Positions 56,332 through 64,000 of a DNA stretch of 64,000 nucleotides are shown here, piece by piece (position 1 is the stretch's first letter; each line of letters opens with the position of its first letter). The translations under genes were made by a program, and so were the position numbers. This stretch comes from Endomychus coccineus (Eukaryota; Arthropoda; Insecta; Coleoptera; Endomychidae): contig OY294068.1 in assembly GCA_958510875.1 (NCBI GenBank), positions 71,650,633 through 71,714,632 on the forward strand, in the 5' to 3' direction. The notes under the pieces are model-generated. The model made no database searches. It was not told the DNA's origin and saw only the letters and a program-made list of their open reading frames with translations.

Positions 56332-58572
56332 GCCACCCCATATTTCTTATCCCATAGTGAGTGGAAAAATCTCCCGAAACACGTCGAATGATTTTGTTTG
56401 GAGGACATCTTTTGACGTATATTTGAAGCTTGAACGAGCAACCCCCTAATAGGGGGCGCTTCAACCCCTCAAAATTGAATCGGGGAGAGGGGTTGAGTGA
56501 TACATCATTTGAAAGGTCTTGGAAGCCTCTTTACAACGGTGTATGAAAAACGTAAATTTGATGAACCATTCCCGCCAAAAATTAATTTTGTTGCTCGAAT
56601 GCGCCACCTTGAATATTTTGGTTATTTGTACAATGTACAAGCTCATTTTTACTAAGCCTTTTTTACAAACTTAAACAATCTTCAAAAAATCACATTCGTC
56701 AAAAAATTGAATTGTGTTGTCATGCTTACAATGAAAAAATGAAATCAGCGTGTTTAAATCAAATGTTCAAATTGTCCTCCATTGACCTCCATACAATAAT
56801 ACATTCTCTCAAACTAATAAATAAAAAAACAGCAAAACATTTCCTTATGTTGCCTTCATTTTTTGTTCTTAGAAGGTGTTTATCTGGTTTTAACGTTTCT
56901 TCGATCATTTCATGATTTTAATCAATTGCACCCTTTCATGTCTGTTTGAAATCTTTTATGATTATTGTATCCTCTTATTTGGATGCAAGTTCTTCGCTAA
57001 GTAAAGGAAGTGTTGGGGTTATGGCAGTTCGTAGATCACGCGAGTTGATCGGAAATGGGCCGGCAGCAAGCAGGAGTTAATACTTTGCTGATTTGTTTAA
57101 AATTTCAAAAAATATGGTGTACACATTGCAAGAACGTGTTGAGCTGGTTAGCCTTTATCTCCAAAATCAAAATTATGCCCGAGCGGCTGCAAAGATATTT
57201 AACGAGAACCATCCTGAACGTAGCGTTCGCCATAAGTACGTAATGGAATTGATTTAAAAATTTGTGGAGACGGGTTCAGTAATGGATAAAAGAAGGCAAC
57301 CATTGGAATTGTTGATGATGAAGGAGCAGCTGTGGCGGTATTGGGACATGTCCAACTCATGCCAAACACGCAATCTGTACGACAACTTTCTGCAGCTTCC
57401 GGTATTAGCCAATCTAACGTTTTCAGAATTTTACATAAGCACAAGTTCCATCCGTACAAAATTAAATTGATTCAGGAATTAAATGATGATGATTGGGATC
57501 GAAGGCAAGAGTCTTGCGAAATTATGGTCGAGCGTATCAACAATAACTCAAATTTCTTGTACAACGTTTGCTTTTCTGACGGATGCACTTTTTTACTTAA
57601 TGGAAAGGTTAACCGACTAAACTGTATAATTTGAAGCGATACAAATCCTCATGTATTTCGAGAAGCTTACACTCAACATCGGGAAAAGCTAAACGTTTGA
57701 GTAGAAATTTTGGGAGACCACCTAATTGGTCTGTTTATTCCTGGTAATTTAAATGGCGAAATTCATCTTGAAATGTTGGAAAATACGATTGATTCGTTAA
57801 TAACTGAACAATTAGAAAACGATCCTCTACTACTTGAACAACAACTGCATTTCCAACAAGACGGAGCTCCCCCTCACTACGCCGCATCAGTTCGCCAATA
57901 CCTCAATTTGCAATACCCCGGTCGTTGAATTGAAAGAAGAGGTCCTATGGAGCGGCCTGCCCGATCTCCTGACCTGAACCCTCTGGACTTCTTCTTGTGG
58001 AGACATCTTAGGTCCAAGATTTTTGTGACTCAGCCTGAGTGTCGTCAAATAACTCCAATTATGCTGAACGATGTTCTAGACGGTTTTCAGTAAAGATTGT
58101 ATTATTGTATGGGAGTCAATGGAGGACAATTTGAACATTTGATTTAAACACGCAGATTTAATTTTTTTCATTGTAAGCATGACAACACAATTCAATTTTT
58201 TTACGAATGTGATTTTTTCAAGATTGCTTAAGTTTGTAAAAAAGGCTTAATAAAAATGTGCTTGTACATTGTACAAATAACCAAAATATTCAAGGTGGCG
58301 CATTCGAGTAACAAAATTAATTTTTGGCGAAAACGGTTCATCAAATTTACGTTTTTCATACACCGTTGCAAAGAAGCTTCCAAGACCTTTCAAATTACGT
58401 ATCACTCAACCCCTCTCCCCTATTCAATTTTGAAGGGTTGAAGCGTCCCCTATTAGGGGGTTGCTCGTTCAAGCCTCAAATATACGTCAAAAGATGTCCC
58501 CCAAACAAAATCATTCGACGTGTTTCGGTAGATTTTTCCACTCACTATGGGATAAGAAATATACGGGGTGGC
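56332..58572 (+). mobile_element. DD41D mariner-relative with ~450-bp inverted repeats
   Basis: The ends GCCACCCCATATTTC at 56332 and the inverted GAAATATACGGGGTGGC ending at 58572 begin arms that stay mirror-like to about 56790 and 58110. They include CAACCCCTCTCCCC and CAATGGAGGACAATTTGAAC pairs. The arms nearly touch the transposase gene. A TA or other target duplication could not be verified. Size 2.24 kb. Confidence 0.85.
57118..58146 (+). pseudogene. Transposase, DD41D type (rosa-like)
   Basis: It starts MVYTLQERVELVSLYLQNQNYARAAAKIF with a helix-turn-helix. Next comes VRQLSAASGISQSNVFRILHKHKFHPYKI, then VCFSDGCTFLLNG with the first Asp. The second Asp is in LHFQQDGAPPHYAASVRQYLN. The third is in ARSPDLNPLDFFLWRHL. 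I count 41 residues between the last two Asp, the DD41D spacing known from the rosa group. The end GVNGGQFEHLI precedes a stop at 58144-58146. Stops at about 57255, 57632 and 57927, plus a frameshift near 57320, inactivate it. Confidence 0.85.
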
Positions 58573-58599
58573 TCGTCTGAGATGGAACACCTTGTATGA

Positions 58600-58870
58600 A
58601 TATGTATCACTGCTTAGCAATGTTCTCAGAATATACGAAGTAATGTCAAATAACGTTTGTGTATATGACTGAAACCAAAAAATATAACGCTCTAGTATCC
58701 ACTTTCGAACCAGAAGTTCAATCATTAAGTCAGATTCATTCTAATTCAATCAATTAAATTGGAAATTTCTACATGCGTCTTTAAAATGTTAAAAGTATAT
58801 TTCATGGAGACACATTTATGACAACCTTTTTCTATTACCTCATAAATCTTCAACATTCAACTTATATTAG
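58600..58870. repeat. Dispersed repeat shared with 62735-62960 in part-inverted form
   Basis: GTATCCACTTTCGAACCAGA occurs in the same orientation at both places. The following ACATGCGTCTTTA...TATATTTC and GACAACCTTTTTCT...TTACCTCATAAAT segments are inverted at 62770-62900. Internal inversion of one copy is implied. Confidence 0.6.
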
Positions 58871-58929
58871 CATAGTAGTGAATTCTTGATATATGTTCAT
58901 ATACTTAAAATATTAAAACGTAGTAGAGG

Positions 58930-59335
58930 AACAGAGAATTTAGTCCTGAGATACACCTTATTTAGCGATAAATGTATTCGATCTCTGTCCATGATATTGC
59001 ACAAACTGTGTTCTATTGTTGAGGTATGAGCGAAGGAATGTCCCTAAGGGAATACTTAACCCAATACATCTGAGCTTACCTAACAGAATAGTGTGATCGA
59101 GTTCATCAACGGTCTTCGGGTCTTGCATCGTATGCCGTTCTTGATAATATGATAAGATTGTTATTTTGTTGAAATTTGTTTGCTTCGAAGCTGTATACTA
59201 AAATTTACCGTCACACACAGAATATTTATGGCTATATGAAAAGTTTCAGTGACTTTTTTATTTATTATGTGTACTTCAGATAATCAATATGTATTATGAC
59301 ATCTGTATTTTGGTAGAACGCCTAATAAATTCTAT
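58930..59335 (-). pseudogene. LINE reverse transcriptase scrap and LINE-like tail
   Basis: The minus frame near 59120-58950 reads LDHTILLGKLRCIGLSIPLGTFLRSYLNNRTQFVQY, the block after the first palm motif in jockey-like reverse transcriptases. The plus strand ends with AATAAATTCTATTCTACTCTAC (59324-59345), a LINE-type 3' tail that belongs to a second fragment in the other orientation. Confidence 0.55.
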
Positions 59336-59336
59336 T

Positions 59337-59588
59337 CTACTCTACTTTATAGCCTGTTAATATTTCCAAGTGAGAGTTTAATAAGTATTTATTCTTGAAG
59401 TTTGCGGGATGTACAGCATCATAAAATTCACTTATAATACTAACACAACCTCGCATAAATTTGTCTAATTCGTTGGGGTTTCCATCGTATTGTGGTACAC
59501 AATTCAAATATTCGAGCCTGAATTGAGCCATTTGTTTAAGATTTTCTATAACATCATAATCAATGAGTTCTGTATTACGTTTATACAT
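59337..59588 (-). pseudogene. gag-like fragment of an LTR retrotransposon
   Basis: The frame holds LNCVPQYDGNPNELDKFMRGCVSII and NKYLLNSHLEILTG, matching the P-x-F/Y-D-G-N-x-x-x-L-x-x-F block of Gypsy-type gag proteins. Only about 80 residues remain, cut by the LINE-type tail at 59340. Confidence 0.6.
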
Positions 59589-59711
59589 TTAGGTATAATT
59601 GGCTACCATTTCTCGAAGGACAATCACTGTTACAAGTCAGTTGTAGATGATATTTTTAAATTGTAATAGAGTGATTGGTGTTCAAATGACATTTATTGTA
59701 CTTGCATTATA

Positions 59712-60553
59712 GTCCAGGCTGTGAACCGGGATTTTAGATATAATAAAAGAATTAGACTCTTGGGAGCCCCAGCCCCACCCATTGGGGCGAAATGGCCCGA
59801 AATCTCCAAGTCTTGAATTGTATTTTCCACAGAAAGGAGTATTTTGGCATTTCGAGTGCACCTAGGAGGTTTTTTGGGTCTCTGAACACGAATTCGTGAC
59901 CAGATTTACTTGCAATCCATCGTAGGTGTGGTAAAATCGACAAAATTGGCCAATTTTGCACCCCTAATATGTTATTTTGCAATTTACGTGTTTTAGGCAT
60001 TTCGAATGAACCAAGTAGGTTTTTTCGGTGGCTGAATACGATTCCGAAGCCAGATTCACTCGAATATCATCGTAGGGGTGGGAAATTCACAAAAATGGTC
60101 AATGGCTTCTAAATGTTTATTATTTTTGCATTTTAAAATTACTCCGGAGTAAATCTGGCTTCGGAATCGTATTCAACGACCTGAAAAAATCCCCTTGGTG
60201 CATTCGAAAACACGTAAATTGCAAAATGACATATAGAGGTGCAAAATTGGCCAATTTCGTCGATTTTACCACCTCTACGATGGATTGCAAGTAAATGTGG
60301 CTACGGATTCGTGATCAGCGACTCAAAAGAAAACCTAGGTGCACTCGAAATGCCAAAATACCTTTTTTTCTGGAAAATACAATTCAAGACTTGAAGAATT
60401 CGGGTCATTTTCGCCCCCAATGGGTGGGGTTGGGGTTCCCAAGAGGTTTTAAGGTGTATGAATGATCCTGAGAACCTCCTGAAGCTAATGTAAAAAAAAT
60501 GTTTTGATTCGAACTTACAGGTTTTTTTTTATTCCCCGGTTCATAGCCTGGAC
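59712..60553. mobile_element. Palindromic MITE, 842 bp, TA target duplication
   Basis: GTCCAGGCTGTGAACCGGG at 59712 is matched by its inverse ending GCCTGGAC at 60553, with TA directly outside both (59710-59711 and 60554-60555). The whole element is close to one long palindrome centred near 60130 (for example AATCGACAAAATTGGCCAATTTTGCA on the left and its inverse on the right). The GTGATCAGCGAC motif links it to the arms of the 12.8-kb insertion. Confidence 0.9.
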
Positions 60554-60599
60554 TATCAGTTATAGTGTCACTTTGTTCATCCTGACCACTTGAATGTCG

Positions 60600-61075
60600 T
60601 AATGACAATTACAGGGTAAATATATCACCGATAGTTAGTCTAAACTAATTTTGTTATATTGAAAAATCACCCCAGAGGGAAAAAAATATGACAAAAAACA
60701 CTATTAAGTACACTGAAGTTATACATACACTACGTACACTGAATGATATCCAGGCAGGCTGGCCGTTTACCTGGGGTTGCTAGGGGCATGGATTAAAATA
60801 ATATTTCGTTTTTGCTTTTATTTTAACTTTTGAAATAAAATAAGTGGTTATGTTTGATATAACTCCAATATGAATATTCGAATTAAGATACCATTAAATT
60901 CAGTTTATCTAATATAACAAAATAAAATTCCGGAAAATTCTCTCAAGTAACCAAAAGTTCTTGATTCTTCAAATAACAATTGTTAAACTACAAATCGCCA
61001 TCTGAATCGTAGTTAACACATCTGTAAAAATATTCATTTCCGAAAACAGCACAAGCTTCATCAGCTCACATGTTA
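60600..61075. other. No gene recognised
   Basis: AT-rich spacer. Confidence 0.4.
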
Positions 61076-61079
61076 CAAC

Positions 61080-61940
61080 TAGAGCATTTTTTCCTTTTGG
61101 CTTGCTATTTCCGAAATCTTCTCCGCATATCAAGCAGAATGATTCTTCTTAGTTCGATCCTTCACGTACCTGTTTTTTCTGCCTTTTCCTTTCTTCTCAT
61201 TTTCTGGTGCAAAATTTCCAATGAAATTATCGTCCTTTGTTATTGTTGTTGTAGGCAAAGGATGAATTTTCGTCAAGACACTTTCATAGCCCCTACTACG
61301 CAACTTCGGGTGGCTTATTTATGGTAATATTTTCCTAAACTGTGATTTTTCCAGCTTCATTTTCATTTCTCATTCTATCTATCTCATTACTGCCTTCCTC
61401 AACTTCACCTTCTGTACTATTTGATTCTCCAATAACGATTTCTTCATCTAGCTCATTTAAGTCTACTTTATCTTCAATATTTCTTTTAGGCCGCTTATAA
61501 GTAGAATATCCTGCTAAAAATTCATGTTGCTTCTGCCACTAACCCTGAATCCTGAGAGAATATTATTTGAAGCTACAGCCATTATCCGTGCTGTTTTTAC
61601 AATTTGCAGAATATCGTTTATGGTCATGCTCCTTCCAGGATTGTTTGCAACCCAAACATCAGGGGCACTATTGATGTATTTTTCGAATGGGTCAAAAACC
61701 CCCTTGTCTAAGTACTGCAATTTATATGAGGTGTTGCGGGAATGTCAATAGCGTTAAACCATTATCCTTGCATAAATTTAGCCCAGGATGCGGGCTAAAT
61801 GCGGGAAATGCGATGAATGAGTGTCTACTAAAAGAGGAACTAGCTTGTCTTTTGAATACGTAGTGTGTTTTATAAAATATCTCGAAAAGTCTACAAAATG
61901 ATTATCTGTCATCCTGTCAGAAGGATTACTTGCTCTCACT
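61080..61940 (-). pseudogene. pogo/Tigger-like transposase, C-terminal half
   Basis: From 61930 downward: TDNHFVDFSRYFIKHTTYSKDKLVPLLVDTHSSHF (second catalytic Asp in the L-L-V-D-x-H-x-S-H block). Then, after frame changes, LQYLDKGVFDPFEKYINSAPDVWVANNPGRSMTINDI (third Asp block, normally Q-P-L-D) and NNILSGFRVSGRSNMNF. An acidic then Lys-rich tail runs to about 61100 (KKGKGRKNRYVKDRT). The first half is absent and frameshifts are frequent. Confidence 0.75.
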
Positions 61941-61949
61941 GCCTAAAGG

Positions 61950-62730
61950 ACCTCGATTCAATTATTATTATTATGTCAAAAACATGCCATTTATTAGCCA
62001 TTATTCATTGTTTATTAACAATAGGATAAATTTCCCCCTATGTAGCTGTGGCAGATTCTGATCTAGAGGTTCAAACGAATCGAATGAGCCGTCACACATC
62101 AACATCGGCCTTTTACCTCAAATTTTTCTGATTAGGGTCGATTTTGTACTTTATTTCCTGGACTACAATTGAAATTCCATAATAATTATGTACGTAGATT
62201 ATAATAATTCGGTAAACCTAACCTCAATATGTAACAGTTCCTATGAACTGATTTTCAGAAACCCAATTAGAAAGGTGAAATTGGTGAACTAAGATTAAAA
62301 TTCTCTACTCCTGTATTCTCCGATAATTCAGAATACAAAAGTTCGGGGGCAATCCAGTAACATTCAAATTGATGCCACATATGAATGAAAAATAATGAAA
62401 TGGAAGAAAACATATCTACATATTTGAATCAATATATTAAGACTTCTTATCGATATACTTCGCTGCATATTTCGATACGGATGAAATATGAAACAGCTTC
62501 CTTCCGATATTGATAGAAATGTGTACGTTTCATCAATTCCAAAACAAGTGGGAAAGATGATTCTGAAAATGAAAGTTCCACAAACTGTAAAGAACAGCAC
62601 ATCCAACACGAGTTATGTGGATAAGGCATGATAAACAATGTTTTCGCTTAAGGGAACAAAATACGTCAGAGAAATGAATTCTTTTGATACATCTATGTGT
62701 TTTATGTATGGGTAAATTTTGTAATAAGTT
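61950..62730. other. No gene; a GCCTGGAC-like end at 62154-62164
   Basis: TTTCCTGGACTAC near 62154 resembles the right terminus of the GTCCAGGC MITE family, but no left partner was found. Confidence 0.35.
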
Positions 62731-62734
62731 GAAG

Positions 62735-63475
62735 TATAACTCTCAAGTATCCACTTCCGAACCAGATGTTGAAAATTTATGAGGTAATAAGAAAAGGTTG
62801 TCAGACCTTATTAGGAATATTGCTATTTAGCAAAATAAATACCTAAAATATACTTTCAACATTGTAAAGACGCATGTAGGAATTCGTAAGGGTTATAATT
62901 AATAAAATTAGTATAAATCTGACCTAATGATTGAACGTCTGCTCTATGATTTACAGACTTGAAAACACGTTTCATGTGAATCATCTTCGGAATAGTTTTT
63001 TTATAATAATTATTTTCTGCAGTTGAAATATTAACATTTTTGTAATCAGATTGATATATAATCAAAACAATGATCAGCAAGGGCGGTGGAATTTTCTAAG
63101 TTTTTGTTTCTATTTTACTATATTTATGGCCATACATTCTTCTTTGTAAATATTATATAGAGATTCCTATATGAGGCTCATCGCAATCTAAGCAATTCAA
63201 TTTGTATACTGTGTTCATCCTTAAATAGAAATATTGCGCATAAACCTACTGTGTTGGTAAATATTGTTCAAAGCTAAAACCAACGTGAACATTTTAAATT
63301 GAAATTGATGCGATAAGGATGCTTTGTGGTGATACAATTAGTCTTCAGAAATCTTATTTTAGACATTGATACGTCTCCTGATGATGGTCGTAAGACCGAA
63401 CCGTATGTGAAGATGAAAATAATAAGCTTATGTGTTAGTGTGACCTATTTCCCGAAAATGTATACAGGGTGAGTC
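62735..63475 (-). mobile_element. Penelope-like element, C-terminus and terminal repeat
   Basis: Minus 62900-63090 encodes YKNVNISTAENNYYKKTIPKMIHMKRVFKSVNHRADVQSL, the distal part of a Penelope-type protein. Plus 63376-63408 reads CTGATGATGGTCGTAAGACCGAACC, a hammerhead core whose GAAA has become GAAC. The 63250-63475 part is the inverted counterpart of 56105-56331. Confidence 0.55.
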
Positions 63476-64000
63476 AGTTTTTTGTAGACAAACTTCAACA
63501 GTAGATAAAACAGATGTTTTCAAGGAGAAAAGTTCCTATGAACATATGTCGTAGAAGGCTTCGTTTTCGAGATACAGGGTGTTGAAAATGGAAAAAAAAA
63601 TTTGTTTTTCACGAATATCTCTGGAACCGTTTATCGTAAAAAAAATAGCTTTTGTAAGCATTTTCTACTCATAGCCAGCTATGTTCTGTGTGGTGAAAAA
63701 CTTTTTTTTAGTCATAATTGGTGAAGATTTTGAAGGGGTGATGGGGGTTTTTCTCTTCAACTTCTACGCCACTGAAAAAAGTACGGTTTTGGGACAACCT
63801 TTTGAACTGCCAATGTTTTGTACACAAAAAAGGTGCTCATGGTCATAAGATCTAAAGTTGACCGTTTCCGAGAAAAATCAATTTTTATGTTGAAAAACAT
63901 GGTCAATCCTTTGGTTTTGTTACTTGTTCTAACGTTTGAATAAATTTTGTTTAATTAGTAAGAATTGACCATGTTTTCAACATAAAAGTTGATTTTTCTC
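63470..64000. repeat. Inverted-repeat element running off the window
   Basis: From ACAGGGTGAGTCAG at about 63467 the sequence has repeat-like sentences (GATACAGGGTGTTG). Near the end, GAGAAAAATCAA...TGGTCAAT (63870-63907) is mirrored by ATTGACCATG...TTGATTTTTCTC (63964-64000). The right arm therefore continues outside the window. Confidence 0.6.

Overview
The window is AT-rich and looks like eukaryotic, almost certainly insect, nuclear DNA. There are no operons and no dense run of genes. It holds many decayed transposable elements of kinds common in insects: Tc1/mariner relatives, Penelope-like elements, LINEs, Crypton, pogo, a P-like element and foldback MITEs. There is one convincing host-gene exon with good splice sites. 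I cannot name the species; a beetle or another insect with a repeat-rich genome would fit. Coordinates of decayed elements are approximate unless a terminal repeat and target-site duplication (TSD) are stated.

Host gene: the only clear cellular gene is on the minus strand, at 29676-30376. It is an exon of a class A G-protein-coupled receptor that carries the end of the 5'UTR, the start codon at 30253 and transmembrane helices 1-4. It has an acceptor at 30377-30379 and a donor at 29674-29675. Helices 5-7 are not recognisable at lower coordinates, so the remaining 29 kb may all be one repeat-filled intron of this receptor.

Layout by region. 0.3-4.6 kb: a foldback element, then a Crypton tyrosine recombinase split by a 2.9-kb inverted-repeat transposon with a 4-bp TSD. 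5-11 kb: LINE scraps, a mariner-like transposase, a tRNA-like (SINE head) segment, a possible solo LTR and a decayed mariner relative. 11.9-29.2 kb: a transposase-like gene split by a 12.8-kb insertion with inverted ends and a TA TSD. That insertion contains Penelope-like elements, hammerhead ribozyme motifs, long TA microsatellites and a region rich in a GAGCGTCC motif. The 3' end of the split gene is amplified into a 3.5-kb tandem array with a 261/269-bp unit. 31.8-32.3 kb: a short P-like element with a THAP fragment, an 8-bp TSD and, inside it, what looks like the excision footprint of a second P-like element. 32.8-39.7 kb: LINE, mariner and Penelope fragments, including a LINE with endonuclease, reverse transcriptase and RNase H parts. 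39.6-44.7 kb: a two-copy tandem duplication of about 2.3 kb, with one copy carrying an extra insertion. 45-52 kb: two Penelope-like elements and another LINE. 54.4-58.6 kb: a dead mariner and a DD41D mariner relative, both with recognisable ends. 59-64 kb: a gag-like scrap, a palindromic MITE, a pogo-like C-terminus, a Penelope-like tail and an inverted repeat running off the window end.

Nothing here works as a pathway. The genes are linked by nested transposition. The most informative signals are the repeated hammerhead-ribozyme cores in Penelope-like termini, the P-like element with its footprint, the 12.8-kb nested insertion whose removal reopens a reading frame, and a satellite-like array growing from transposase coding sequence.
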